Below, in pieces: positions 36,666 through 49,932 of a stretch of 64,000 nt of DNA. The stretch comes from Saccharina japonica (taxonomy: Eukaryota > Sar > Phaeophyceae > Laminariales > Laminariaceae). Each line of letters starts with the position of its first letter. Positions within the stretch are counted from its first letter, which is position 1. The notes below the pieces were generated by a model that worked only from the letters and a program-made list of their open reading frames with translations, ran no database searches and was not told where the DNA came from. The stretch spans positions 123,735 through 187,734 of the forward strand of contig MEHQ01003775.1 in the NCBI GenBank assembly GCA_008828725.1, read 5' to 3'. Both the position numbers and the translations under genes were made by a program.

Positions 36666-37255
36666 AGGTAACGTAGATTGTTTGTTCATCGTAGCCCCTT
36701 CCGGGGGCGGGGGGGGTATACGTTTTTGTCGTGTTCTAGATTTGCGTCATTATGATCATGGTATGATGACGTCGCGTTGTCTGGCGATTTTCTCTGTGGT
36801 TGCGATCGGTGAGGGTGTACTTGTCGTTGGGTGAACGGTGGTCCGATTGGTGGAGCAGGGGGGGGGGGCAGCTGTGTTGTATTCAAGCCTGCACCCCTTA
36901 ACGTTGACATAGATACAAATTGTAGACGCTGGGCGGGTTGTTGCGTACGTATGTCCATGCCGTAGCTCTATATTGGCGCTATATTATGATTTCACGTCGA
37001 GATTTTCCTCGTTAAGTATGTGGTCGACGCTGTTTGATACGACAACATTTTACCTCGGACGAAAACCGTTCTCGGCGGTGCTTGATGGGTGACAGCAGAG
37101 GCGGGGTGTAGGGAGGGGGGGGGGGGGGGGGTAAGTACTCGATATTCATGCATGGCCGTAGTTATACAGTGGGGGGAGGGGCGTACCCATTTGTTGCTCC
37201 CTAGTATTTGACCATTGACCACGCTCCCTTTCGAGACGGAGGGGGGGGGGCGTAC

Positions 37256-37770
37256 TCATTTGTTGCTTGCCTTAGTCATTTGACCATTGACCACGCATCC
37301 CTTTCGAGACGGAGCACCGTTCCTACTCCTAATAGAGACACCTCCAACATTTGGGCGCTCATTACGTTGTTTCCATATATTACAGAGAAACCTTTTGCTA
37401 ATCTTATCCCCTTCCTGCTTCGCCGCCTGTGGCCACCATCTATCTCCTAAGATAGCGATCGTTTTCTCGCTACTATTTAGTGTACCAAACTGCTCCATGT
37501 CACACTCGTCTATTTTCCTCATCTCCTCCTCTAGCACATCCCTTTCCTCCTTGTACCTTTCACATTCTCCCACTATGTGAACTCTACTCTCTATGGCTTT
37601 GCCACATGGGCACATCTGTGCCTCTACTTCCTCCTCCTCCCGGCTGCTGGTATACCTCCTTCTTCTTTCTGGCAGGTCCAGGTCCCCTACACGAAATCGC
37701 AGTTTCAGCTTTTTCGCGAAGTCCATTGGGCCGTGCAGATACCTTTTCAGGGGCTTCAGTAGGTTGGCAC
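37256..37770 (-). mobile_element. 5'-truncated LINE C-terminal fragment with CCHC-type zinc motif
   Basis: A 156-residue open piece (37,726-37,256) has L-R-F-R-V-G-D-L-D-L-P-E-R-R-R-R-Y, then a cysteine/histidine motif C-P-C-G with a later H-I-V-G-E-C-E, then T-I-A-I-L-G-D-R-W-W-P-Q. This is the pattern of the C-terminal tail of LINE reverse-transcriptase polyproteins (zf-RVT type). No polymerase domain is upstream, so it is a 5'-truncated insertion. It belongs to a different LINE family from the 26 kb copy. Its 3' end is reiterated: the coding tail (V-V-N-G-Q) and following G/C-rich trailer recur at 37,205-37,245 and 37,870-37,925. Confidence 0.8.
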
Positions 37771-38200
37771 CCGATTAGGTCATATGGCTGGAATTAGAGT
37801 ATGTAACCGTGATTGTGGTCATTTCGCATGTTCGAGTGTAGGTAACAGCAGATAGGGGGGGGGCACCCATTTCTCGCGTGTTTTAGTCATTTGGCCATTG
37901 ACCACGCATCCCGTTCAAGGCGGTGCACAAACGGGAGAGGTTATTGTATGTTTGCCTTCATGCCGTACCCTTGCCCGAAATGTTACTCTGTTGTTGTAGC
38001 CGGCGCGCACGTCATGGCGGCACGGGGTGTGTGGAGGGTGTTAAGCATGCTCGATGCTTCAAACATCTTCGGCTGGTACTGCTGCCTTAGATAATGATTG
38101 CCATTGATTCGTTTTTCGGGGGTGCCTTGGTGGTAGGGAGTGTGTTGATGCCTACATGTCGGCGCGAGTGTGTTGATACCTACATTTTGACTGTACGGAG

Positions 38201-40712
38201 AAGTATCGCCGCATGCAAGAATTTCGGGGGCGTCCACAGGCACGCAATTTTGTATTGAAAGTTCCGTGCAGTACAAATGATATACAAGAAAAATCGAACG
38301 GTCCTTTTCAGACGTGATGTTGAGCCATTGCCGATTCAGCTGACAATACGATCCACGGATCCGCTCGCTGTTCCACATTCGTGTATAACCTTGCTCGCCC
38401 CTCCCAACTCTGTCGGGGCAGCCACGGCTGGGCTTGCATCGCGTCCCGGGGGGGAGCGCTATTTTTGTTCAAAATACATATAATTGTCTCGATGCCAAGT
38501 AACTACTCTTATACCGGGTATCATACTACGTACGGTATACATACCTCAGACATTATTTCTTGCGTGTTCGTCCTGAGCCGCACATGTGACGCTGTCACTT
38601 TCAGGCTGTACAATCGGTCAGTCGAAACACATGTTATCTATTTTAGCTCTGCTGGAGAGGTCAAGTCGTTCGGCTATCACATATATCGCGCGGAATACTC
38701 TATTATAGCTTTATCGCTAGCTCAGAGGACATCGCATGTAGCGTATTGACATGGGTTTTTCTCTACCTGGATATTATTCGGACATGGGGTGTTTTCAGTC
38801 CCACGCTTTAATATACGAGCAACATGTCACCTGCCGCAGTATGTCCTTGGCCTAGACCGCTTTTGAACTACATCGTTTTTCTCCAAGAAACATCACGGTC
38901 GAAATTGCATTGATCATTGTAGAATGTAACGTGCCAGTTCAGTGACTGCGAAATAGGAAAACATCATGGTAAGGGTATGGCTGTGGTCGTTATTGTATAG
39001 CGGGACGTCCCGAAGAATTGTTCAACAGAGTGTTTATCCGCCGGTTGTTCGGCTTTTGCGTACGCCCGAGAGAATTACAATACACGTATCAAGTGTTCAA
39101 ACCTAGAAGCTCGAAAATACTTTGAAACAGTGCAGACCGCACAGAATTTACAGACTTGCCTGACAATCGATAAAAAAGCGTTCATTTACAACATACTGTA
39201 TACGAAAACACAAAATTAGCTAGTCGACCCATTTTACTTGAAATATACGACTCAAACCCGAATGGTCGACTGACGGCGGTTGAGACTTGAAACGCCCAGG
39301 AATATCTCGTACCGGGCTATCCAGTTTATACACCACAACAACAGTGCCAGGTTACCAAACCACCAACGACCACTTGCGGTTGACCAACACGGAAACCACC
39401 GAATCTGCGTCCTGAAGAGCAGAAGATCTCACAGCGTGGTGTTCAAGCATACATCCCAACGGCCAACGAACACTGGTGTTTTGTCTCTGCTAGGTCATTT
39501 TGATGCTCCTTAACGTTACAAGTAGCCACCGTTAAAACTAGCCGTACAGTCAACAAGCGAAAACATTATCGAATATGTCTGGGTTTTGTCTTGCTAGTGA
39601 ATAAATGGACCTGCACCTTGGGTGATATATGTCCGATCCAGTATATGAGCCCGTATCAAGCTGATGAATAGCGCAAGTTCACTAGTCATCCCGTAAACAC
39701 AAATCAATCGGACAGAATATTGTCCAGGCAGAAGCCAATCAAGTACCCCATACCCAGAGACAGGATACATGTCTCTTATAATACATTTAGGACCCACTAT
39801 AGTGGATCACCGTCTATCTAATGGTGCCGCCGGTTTCCGTGTGAAATGCAGATAGGCCAAATAGCCGTGCGATCCACTCCAAGTGCGATGTACGAAATTT
39901 TAAGGCGTTCACTGGCAGGTCTTGGACAAACGATTGATGAAAAAACCGCTCGTGCCCCATGTTAGGTGCTTGCTGGATGGTTTCGCACAACGTGGACGAG
40001 TTTGTGCTGCGTGCGGAAACTCGTGTTGTTTTGGGAGCACGTGGCGTCGTCGTTCCGTTCTTCATATGCCAGCTACAGCAGTTAGCCGCATGCTGTCGAG
40101 TAGAAAGGCGGGCATACACCAAGTTACCAATGACACGGGGTTAAAGTGGAAGAAAATTAGATCATCAGTTCAATGGCTGCGAGGTTGCGTTCAATTTCGA
40201 CGTGTCGGTTCTGATAACAGCGAATGGGAGTCAGGTTATCTGCTAAGGATGTATATGCTGATCCACCGCAGCTAGTTTCATCTGTAAATAGTTTATCTGT
40301 GTCGACGTGGCCCTACGTCCAATATTGAATAGATATACCCAAAATATGATTGATACTCATTGTCGAATGCGTGGATCATATCATGCGGTCATGCCCCATA
40401 CACAAACTAGGGGTTTAGGTAGGGGTTCGGACCGGATTGCAGTCCTGATATCCCAGCGATCGTTCGTCTACAATCGATTTTATAAATGATATACACGACG
40501 GGCGATTGAATAGGTTCGGTTAGATTTTCGTGGCCAAGAGTAAGAGGTCGATGACCTGGCAAAACCAAGTAGAGTCGTGCCGTCGATACTTTCCGCGGGC
40601 GCTGTGCTGCAGTGTACCGAAGGTCGCCACCTTGGCAGTCAAAGGAGATGGTAGTGCCGTACTGCAAAACGCGCGCTGACCGATGTTATACTGATTTCGG
40701 CAAACCACTCAC
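38201..40712. other. No gene recognised
   Basis: About 2.5 kb with only short open frames and no domain or repeat that I can support. The last part lies just 3' of the minus-strand cysteine-rich exons. Confidence 0.45.
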
Positions 40713-42869
40713 CGGTCGAGCAACACTGGGATTTGTTGCACTTGGATCGCGCACAACGGACTTTGGAAGCGTCTTCGATCAAACATAAACCGTCCGAGCA
40801 GCTGATGGAGTCACATTATGGTGTTCCTGACGTTGTGCGTAAGCATTTCGGGCGGTTTAATCGGCAAGATTTATTGGTCGCGGTGAAGTGTTTGCGTTGG
40901 ACGACATAGAAGAACCGCCCGGGACCGTAAGGGCGATTGTCCACACTACACCAGTGCTGCGCAGCACTCTGAAAGCTACCAGTTAAGCAGTGCACGGGAA
41001 CGGTTATCAAAATATCCGAAACGCGCGAAACCACCCCTTCAAAGTTCTACAGAACAAATATTACCGGTCTTGCAGCACAGGTCCCCCGTGCACCCGCCGT
41101 CCTCGCAGACAATCCTGTCGGCGAATTCCACAACCGAGTAGTCCCCAGGGCAATCAAAGCTGGAGCACACCACATTGCAGCATTGTGACTTCTGGCATTT
41201 ACATTCCTCTTTCGCGGCGTTGTCGATCGGAGCATGACCTGTCGGGCACTCAGAGGAGTTGCAGTAGCCCGAGTCTGGCCAGCCCCAGTTGCAGCGAGAA
41301 AATGTAAATCGATTAGTCGTCGATGGGCTCGGTACTGGGACAGCGACGGTCGATAGTTATCTGCAGCGATTACACGACCGTTCTCTGGAGCTTATAGTAG
41401 TATTGATGATGTCAAGGGGCTAGGCATTGAGCACGAATACATTTCATACTCGAGCAAATCCAACAACTGCAAGCCTGGATGGAGAACAGTTGGATGGAGA
41501 AGTCACCAGTAGAAAATCAGTGAGACTAGTACTGCTATTGTATGTCAAATACTCGACAAACGGGTTTGACGACGTCTTGTCAGGGTGCTTCTCACCCCAT
41601 TCGCAGCACAAATCTTGAGTGCACCCGGATGTCTTGCACAGGGTGGTGCTCGAGCCCTTAACCGACGTCGAATCCGCGGGGCACTTGAAACTTGAACATG
41701 ACTTACCGCAGCATTCCAAATCGAAGCACTCGTCCCAAAAGCATACTACCTTGTCAGCGTTGTCCAATAGAGTGTAACCGTCCGAGCACTTGTAGATGCG
41801 GCAGTAGTCGGGTGCTGATGTATGGTCGTGATTGTCAGACGGGAAAAATCACAGAGCATTGGTTCACCTTCGCAGGAATCGCAAGCGGGAGCTGTAACAT
41901 GCAGCCTGACTAGAAACCGATTCGTTTTCGTACAACCAGAAGTATCAATCAACCTATTACATAACAAAGAGTACGTGTATGGAGACCATGCAAGTCGCCA
42001 CTAAGGTTTCAGTGAAAGGCGTACGGATGACTCCATATACGCCACCATCGCGTATAACGGCGTTTCGAGGCGCCTCTCACCGTCCTCGCAGCATCGAGCC
42101 AAGGTGCATTCGTGTCCTCGGCACGAGATGGTGTCTGAGGCGTTTTTCGACGGGTTGCCGTCCGGGCAGTCGAAGCTTGAGCAGACCTTGCCGCAGCAGT
42201 CGTGATCACCGCACCTACCATACCTACACACCACCGTTTCCGCGTTGTGCTTTTTGGTTAAACCGCCCAGGCACTTATAAAAGCGGCAGTAGTCCTCGTC
42301 TGAGGTAGGGCCGTGATTGTCAGACGCAACTCAACACGGAAAATTAGGTCGCCTTCGCCCGCTGCGAAAGCGGAAATATTGTGTACAGTCTCGACGCGAC
42401 AGTGCACTGCAGATCGACACTTTAGGTAAGCGCGATAACGAGAAGCAGCGAGACTTGAAACGCCATTCGGTATGCCGGGAATTTCCAACTGCCCAAGCCC
42501 AGGTACCGGGGATAGTGGCCGTAACGACTGTACATGTTTACACACTCTGGACGTGGCTACTTCAGTAGTGTGTCAGTGATGTTCATTCTTGCGAAAAAGG
42601 TACGGCGACCGCTACTATTGTCGTGTGATAATATGTTCGAGACGCACTTTACCTTTCTCGCAGCATTGCTGTCTCGTGTACTTCGCATTATCGCACACAA
42701 TTGATTCGAAGCCTTTTAACAGGAAGAACGGCAGTTCGCATCGGAAACCCGAGCAGGTCTTGACACACAGCACATAAATTCAGTGCACCGCTTATCTTGC
42801 ACTCCAGGAGGCTGGAGTTGTGGTGCAGAGCGGTTTCGAATGGGCACTCGAACGTGTCGCAATGGGCCT
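40713..42869 (-). CDS. Cysteine-rich modular gene, one module per phase-1 exon, partly decayed
   Basis: Five related exons on the minus strand: 42,869-42,653, 42,299-42,081, 41,814-41,596, 41,274-41,065 and a half module 40,815-40,713. The four full ones are 210-219 nt, start after AG and end before GTAAAG, GTGAGA, GTGAGA and GTAATA; the half exon ends before GTGAGT. All full exons start and end in phase 1, so they can be joined or shuffled in frame. Each module reads roughly C-x4-C near its start, then C-x4-C, a CC pair, C-S-S-F-x-C-P, and C-x4-C-x4-CC at the end. The middle three modules are open. The first has two frameshifts and the last lacks its second half and is preceded by a stop. 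No signal peptide exon was found. The cysteine density suggests a secreted, disulfide-bonded protein, which is inference. The family is not recognised. Confidence 0.6.
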
Positions 42870-44826
42870 CTGATGTTCAAAGTGGATAGGGTACAGGGTC
42901 GATAAAAATCAAACACAACGTATCGAGTCCGCCACGAAAGACGCATGCAATACGTAGCTAATCGAATGTCACATGCTTTGTGTTATACTACCCTTAATCG
43001 AAATCGTACGTAGTGATATGGCATAAACAGCAAATGTTCACTACGTTCCTAGCTCTGGTGGTAGAGGCAAAATAGTGTCCCTATCGACCATTGAGCTCCA
43101 AACTTGTCAACGGCAGTCATGCGTTTTCCGAGGGGTAATCATTGCTTTTAATGTTGTGTTATGACCAAACCGGTTCCAGGCCCTCTGAGGCATGTCTGCA
43201 CAAGACGTTTCTCCCTTTTTAGTACACCTGTCCGCGTAAAATCTGTATTCGCTACTGTACGTTCAAGTCAAACACCGGTTTCTATACTGACACAAAGTAC
43301 TATCGCCGTATCGCCCATACAGTACATATTTCCCCCCCACAAGAGCTCACACCTTCGCACCGTTTTTTACGAATAACACTGTGAAACATACCACACAATA
43401 TGTCCATACCCTCGTACCTTGGTTTCAACGAAGGGGGTGTAAGTTTGTTTGTTTTTGCTAGATAGCTGGGATCCCAGGAAGCCCAATACCTACACTCCTA
43501 AGACCATAGACAAACCGGCTAATTCAAATCACACGCACCCCCTTTACACACCCGTCGCCATAAGGGCATAAATACAGTGCGGTCTACCTAAATATATCGG
43601 CATGGACTCCCGATGTTAACTGTGTCGCCGGCATAATCCCTGCAGTAGTTCATAGTCTCGGAGCCTCACACACTATCAGTTTGCTTGCGCCGCACATAGT
43701 GACGGGTTCATTTTGGCGTCGTTTGTTCAAAAGCGAAAGGTCGTGGTGGTGCCGGATGTCACGGCAAATCCAATACTGCGAGAATTGCATATTGCACTGA
43801 TGTGGTGATGACATTTGGTTTGGGGCCGTTGTACCGCTGAAACATACCGTTGATACACCAGGGCCAGACTGTCGTGGTCGCACGTACTGCACTATGTGGG
43901 CACACAAAACGGCGGCAGACCAACAGGGAGTCACGATCGAAATATGCCAGCTAGCAAGAAATGTCAGCAGTGTTTCGTTGAGTGTATGGTTTGATCAATG
44001 CCGAGGTAAGCAACCGCTTCATTGTGTTCGAGCACCGTACTAACGATCGGCCCAGTGTTTCAGCTTAAATTACGCGTTCTCGACGCGTCTTCATTCACTC
44101 ATCGACCGACTTGTCAGCTGCGAGTGGGAGGAGGCATATACTTACTCCTAAGTTTAAGCTACCTGCCAACTGGCCGGCACGTCGTGCTCGCATTAAGGAT
44201 CTATATATGAATATCTATATATTCATGTTTGCAGATGCATTCGATTTTAAGCAGCATATGATACAGCTTATTCCACAACGAATTGCTCCACGAGTAACAA
44301 GTACGTAAAGTTTGCCCACATCAAGCACGGGGTTGACTACCCAGCCATTTGCGGTTTCGGTAGAGTAAATATACATATATTACACTCATTAATGACGGCA
44401 TACCTGTATGTGCCTATTAATAGAATAGGATGCCATCTCTCGATTCCCGGTTTGAACATGAGGCTTGCCAGCGATACGCGTTCCTTCCACCGTTTTCGTG
44501 TGACTTGTGTTGGTCCAGTGAGCCACCAGTCATTGCTGTGAGCCATCCGGTGTAGTAAGAACCCAACACTTGAACGTAGAGTCGTGTGTATGCATCATGC
44601 ATCTTTGCATCGTTACCCGGTGATGGGCGGTGATTCAGACTTATGTTAGCCTCAAGAGACTATTGCTGGCATATTGTTTATGTCGTTTCATCCTTCTATA
44701 AAATTGCTGTCTTCTTTTTCAAATATTCAATGACGGCAATACGTGTGCGCGGGGTTGCTACTCCCTCTGTGAAACCAATGAAATACATGGAAATTCCCAG
44801 TGGGGGCAGACTATGTCACACTGATT
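42870..44826. other. No gene recognised
   Basis: No domain or duplicate visible. A first exon and promoter of the cysteine-rich gene could lie in 42,870-43,500 on the minus strand, but no further module was found. Confidence 0.4.
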
Positions 44827-47800
44827 ATGCCTCACGCTCGACTCCATCAACGATTTAATATTTTTCTCAAAGGTACGGGTATGGCCTTCTGCCTTGGAAC
44901 TTGCGCATGCAGCAAATAAAAACAGGCAAACGCTATATACGTGCAGTGCGACATAATACGTTATGTTCATATTCGCATGTACGTTCGGAGTTCGCGTCAA
45001 CTGGAGTTTCCGTACAATACGCGTCGGCCGACGTCCGCGTGATACTCAACCTGCCAAAGGTATTTGTTTCCGTAACCCTAGATTACGTAATCCTCTGTCT
45101 GTTGCCCTCCCGGATGCTAAGAGCGCAAGGTCCAGACATGCTAAGGAGATTTTACGGTTGCCGTAATCTTTCGTCCTAATGAAATGGTGCTCAAAGGCCT
45201 CCCGTAAAAAGTACCCGAGCTTTAATTTTCAGGGCAGCAAGACTGCAGCGTACTGCAAGCAACATGCTGAGGACGGCATGATTGATATCAAGGTCGCCCG
45301 CTGCTCATATTCCTCTTGAACGAAGACTGCTTTTTTTCACACCGGTGGCAGCAAAACGGCAGCGTACTGCAGGTCACATGCTGAGGACGGGATGGTCAAT
45401 GTCATAGCTAAGCGTTGCCTCCAGGACTCTTGCACGACAAACCCGAGCTTCAACAACATAGGGAGCAAGACAGCCGCGTAGTGCAAGCAACATGCTGCGG
45501 ACGGTATGGTTAACGTCGTTACCAAGCGCTGCTTACATGACTTCTGCACCAAAGTGCCGAGTTTCGATGTTGGGGGCAGAAAGAAGGCGGCTTACTGCAG
45601 GCAGCACGCAAAGGGCGGCATGGTAAAAGTAGTAACCAAGCGTTGCTCATTTGGCTCCTGCACCGAGGTCGCAGGCTTCAATGTCGAGGGTAGCAAGACG
45701 CCAACGTACTGCATGCAACATGCCGAGGACGGCATGGTTAATGTCATAGCCAGGCGTTGCAAAAATAGCTCCTGCACGAAGCTTCCGAGCTTCAACAACC
45801 AGGGCAGCCAGACACCGACGTACTGCAAGATACATGCTGAGCACGTCATCGTTAATGTCAAGGCTAAGCGTTGCCTAAATAGTTTATGCACAAAGCCTGC
45901 AACCTCTAACACGGATGGCTGCAAGCCGGCGGCGTACTGCAAGCAACATGCTGTTGACGGCATGGTTAACGTCTTTGACAGGCGCTGTTCGAGTATATCC
46001 TGGACGAAGCCACCGAAATTCAATCATGTTGGAAGCAAATGGGCCGCGTACAGCAAACAGCATGCTTCTGACGGAATGGTGAACATCATGCCCAAGCGCT
46101 GTTCCAATGACTTCTGCACGAAGTTCCCGACCTTCAATGGCGTAGGCAGTAAGACGGGCGCGTACTGCAAGCAGCATGCTTCTGACGGAATGGTGAACGT
46201 CGTTAGAAGGCGTTGCTTGCATGACTTTTGCACCATGGTGCCGATTTTTAAAGTTGAAGGCAGCAAGATGGTCGCGTACTGCAGGAAACATGCAACCGAA
46301 GGCATGGTAAACGTGAAACGTGATCGCTGCTTAGTTGACTCCTGCACTAAAGTAGTGCTTCGGCGTGGAAGGCAGCAAGACGGTGGAGTACTGCAAGCAA
46401 CATGCTAAGGACAACATGATTGGTATCCGCAGGAAGCGTTGCAATCATCCCTCATGCACAACGGGACCGGCCTTCAACGTTGAAGGAAACCATACGGCGG
46501 TGTACTGCAAGCAACATGCTAAGGACGGCATGGTTAATGTCATTGCCAAGCACTGCCCTTCTGCGTCCTGCATGAAGATAGCAACATTCGACGCCGACGG
46601 CCGTAAGACCGGGGTGTACTGCAAGTAGCATGCTGAAAATGGCATTGTCAACGTCAAAACCAAGCACTGCTCAGATGATTTCTGCACGAAGATTGCAACG
46701 TTCAACGCAAATGGCTGTAAGACCGGGGTGTACTGCAAGGAACATGCTAAAACGGGCATGATTAACGTCAAAGCTACGCCCTGCTCTGAGGCTTCCTGCA
46801 CAAATACGCCAACGTTTAACACCGATGGTATCAAGACGGCAGCGTACTGCAAGGAACATGCTGAGGACAGCATGATCAATGTCGGAGCCAAGCATTGCTT
46901 ACAAAACTTCTCCATGAAGACACCGAGCCTCAACATCATAGCGAGCAAGACGGCCGCGTACTGCAAGCAGCATGCTGCTGACGGCATGGTAGACGTCGTT
47001 ACCAGGCGTTGCTTGCATGACGTCTGTGCACTGGGGTGCCAATGTTTAATGTTGAGGGCAGCAAGACCGGGGTGTACTGCAAGAAACATGCTGAGGACGG
47101 CATGGTTAACGTTAAATCCAAGCGCTGCCTAACTGATTTCTGCACGAAGGCGGCACCGTTCAACACCGATGGCAACAGAACGGCAGCGTACTGCAAGACA
47201 CACGAGGAGGACGGCATGGTTAACGTCAAAGCCAAGCGCCGCTCAGATGCCTGCTGCACAAAGACAGCAACCTTCAACATCGATGGCAGCACAACGGCAG
47301 CGTACTGCAAGAAACATGAAGCTGGCGGCATGGTTATGGTCAAACGCAAGAGCTGCTCTCAAGGATCTTGCAACCGACATTCAAGATCATATATAGGAAG
47401 GACAAGGGCGATGTACTGCAAGGACCATGCTGCTGACGACATGGTGCTTGTCGTTAAGCAGTATTGCTCACATGTCCTCTGCACTAAACGGGCGTATTAT
47501 GACATTGAGAAGAGCAGCACGCCGACGTACTGCCGGCAACATGCCGAAGACGGTATGGTGAGTGTCAAACCCATTCGCTGCTCTGACAATTCCAGCGTAA
47601 CAAGGCCATCCTCCAGTGCTGAAGGCAGGAATTTGGCGATATGCTGTAAATATGTTCCTGATGATGCCATGGTTGACGTCCCGACCAGCCGTTTCTTTCA
47701 TGAGCCCTGCACGAAGTCTCCGGAACCCAACGTCGAGGGCACTATGACACCGGCTAACTGCTAGCAAAATGCTGCGGACGTCAAGGTTGACGTCTGTGTC

Positions 47801-48110
47801 AGCCGTTGCTGACATGACTCTTGTCTTAAGCGTTACTCCGCCGTAAGGGCAACACCTTGGGTGACCCGGTAATCAACTTTACACAAATGTGAAGGGTTGC
47901 CGGGTACAATCGGGATTCGTGCCGCGGGCATGACGGGCAGCAGCTTACCCACTAGCCGTTATCCCGGGCCTGCCTAGGACGGTGTGGTCTGCATTGTTGA
48001 AAATACTTGCAGGCTACGGAGTACGGTATTACTACAGTACTAGTACAGTAGTATTGCATTTTTCTGTGCGGAAAGGGGCCCCTCATTTCATATAAAACAC
48101 TTAGAGGGAG
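44827..48110 (+). pseudogene. Long EsV-1-7 array pseudogene, about 24 modules
   Basis: Exon 1 is 44,827-44,872 (46 nt; starts M-P-H-A-R-L; donor GTACGG), homologous to the 43-nt exon of the paralogues but three bases longer. The repeat exon begins near 45,160 with F-V-L-M-K-W-C, matching the conserved N-terminus, though the acceptor is lost. About 24 EsV-1-7 modules follow to 47,820. The divergent C-terminal part and the GGGGCCCCTCATTTCAT block shared with the intact gene (48,074-48,091) come next, both degraded. Breaks seen: TGA at 45,317 in place of a zinc-binding Cys; TAG at 45,479, 46,626 and 47,762; frameshifts near 46,350 and 47,030. Some modules also lost a Cys or His (for example near 46,000 and 47,590). 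The longest open piece has eight whole modules (45,506-46,408). Confidence 0.87.
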
Positions 48111-49850
48111 TTTTGAACGGTGTCGGCAGTGAACCCAGACGTCTTGAGGATTTCGATTTGATCGTTACCGAAGTCATGTGACTGCGAGGGGCGTAAAATA
48201 CCCGACACGTATGCCTTCCTAGTTCTTGAAATGTGACTTGGTGTTTGTCCTCGTCTCAGGAACATTTTCGCTGTCTGCTAGAGCTACTTGTATGTTACAG
48301 GATATGTTTTACTTACATGCCTGTTAGGGAGGGGTGACACTCGAATAACAGGGCCGTAGCCGAAAGCTAGCCTTTGACACTTTTTGGTACTAACATTTTG
48401 TTCAGTACAAATCTCAATGTTTGCGGCATAGTCTCGATGCTACAGACACCACTCATAACTGTGCTTCGGTCAGGTCTTAAAGTTGTCACGTGTCAAATGC
48501 GCGCGGCCATATGTAATCCGTAAGCCGCGTTTGACTATTGTACGAGGGCTTTGGGAAGAAGCAGTCAACAACATCGAACAATTTCAATCCTATGGACGTC
48601 ATAAGGGGTGCCACAACTGTGGTATTCGGCACGATTGACGACAAGGTCTCTTTTTCTGCACATCCTATGAAAATGGATGTCCAAGTGTGGGTTGTCTGAT
48701 TGTTTGTTTTTGAAAGATAGGTTGCTTGATGCTGACTTTTGCTAGGTCTGTGACTATGACTGCACTCTGAAATGCAAGTATCGTCAGGGCCTAGCATGGA
48801 GCCGTGGAAACACAACTAATTCGGGATGCCGGTTATCGTACAGACAAAAATGTGTTAAAGTTATAATGGCTTATACTTTACGTAAGGGGCTTTTTAATTT
48901 CAATATGTGTTAATCACTAGAAATGACGGATATTTCAGGTACGGTAGTTACCACTGAGTAAACGAGGAGTCTGAAGCTGATTGCGTTTCCTTTGTCTCTG
49001 ATGTCAACAGTGACTAGACGCTGAATGTTTTGCATCGGTCTTCCTTCCTCATTCCAATCCCATTCGCGGTACTCCTGCTGTATATAGACTGGCGACGGCG
49101 TTGCCTATATTGTCTGCGAACGGCGATGTGCATGGCTCTATGAGTATAGTAGGAGAGATGCCTACGTATACGACACGGCTTGCACCCTAACTCTTCAGTA
49201 GAACATCGACAAATCAAGCATATAGTAGTCAAGGTTGTCAACTTTAAGCTATTGAATTGCCTGTCTTCAAAACACATATTACATTCGCCATCACAAACAT
49301 GCTGGGTGCAAACAGAAGGGGGACATAGGTGCTAGTGTCAATTCTCCGGTCTAAAGGACCGGAGACTCAAAAACTTAAATCCCACAAGTGATGCCAGATT
49401 TTCAATATAATAGGCGTGACCGAAAAGTGACCCCAGGAATCACATGCCGGGTACCCCCTTGTCCGCTCGATCCTCATAGATCGTTCTGGGCGTACAGCAG
49501 CGGCGTCGCCCTTGTTTTTTCACGCCTCGACAGCGTAGCACACGCCATGCCCCTCGGCGGAGTATCAGCAACAGAGGTGGGGTGTGTGCGACACGTCTAG
49601 GACAGTAGCACGCACCGAGCAGATCAGCACGAAACCACGCTGAGCACTGAGTGGCCTTTGGAAGTTCCACATCTATGATGAATATTGTTTGGACAGGGGG
49701 AAGGGGATTGTGATGATATGCGAACTGCGGAAGGTCGCGCCGCGAGTATGAGTGCATGCCACGCCTCGCCACGTGTATGAGCACATGTCACGCCTCGCTA
49801 GACCGCGTTTTCAGCTCGCAACAGCAACGGTGACTCTGAATCGGTACACC
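48111..49850. other. Probable decayed downstream flank; no intact gene
   Basis: Weak matches suggest that this is a third copy of the DNA following EsV-1-7 loci: GCTAGAGCT plus TGTTACA near 48,280, as at 31,580, and a frame with I-V-R-G-L-W-E-E near 48,540 resembling I-Q-R-V-L-Q-E. The match is too degraded to be sure. Beyond 48,900 nothing is recognised. Confidence 0.35.
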
Positions 49851-49852
49851 AC

Positions 49853-49932
49853 CAGCAGCAGCAGCGGCAGCAGCAGAGGCAGCAGCGGCAGCGGCAGCAG
49901 CAGCAGCAGCAGCAGCTCTTGCTGCTGCTGTA
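49853..49932. repeat. CAG/GCA microsatellite
   Basis: Interrupted CAG triplets ending in a CTG run (CAGCAGCAGCTCTTGCTGCTGCTG), so the end can form a hairpin. A shorter TGC run lies at 50,098-50,121. Confidence 0.9.

Larger units (their letters stand above)
35700..38200. repeat. Degenerate G-rich repeat region with LINE ends
   Basis: Poly-G tracts (the longest about 37,116-37,131; others near 35,813-35,825, 36,859-36,869, 37,241-37,250 and 37,855-37,863) recur together with similar phrases: CATGCCGTAG (about 35,993, 36,957, 37,962), ATCGATGACGCC / ATGATGACGTCGC followed by GTCTGGCG (about 36,242, 36,760), and TTGTTGCGGTNNGCGC. I read it as a diverged, roughly 500-700-base repeat present several times, at least partly the 3' untranslated part of the LINE listed here. 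Confidence 0.55.
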
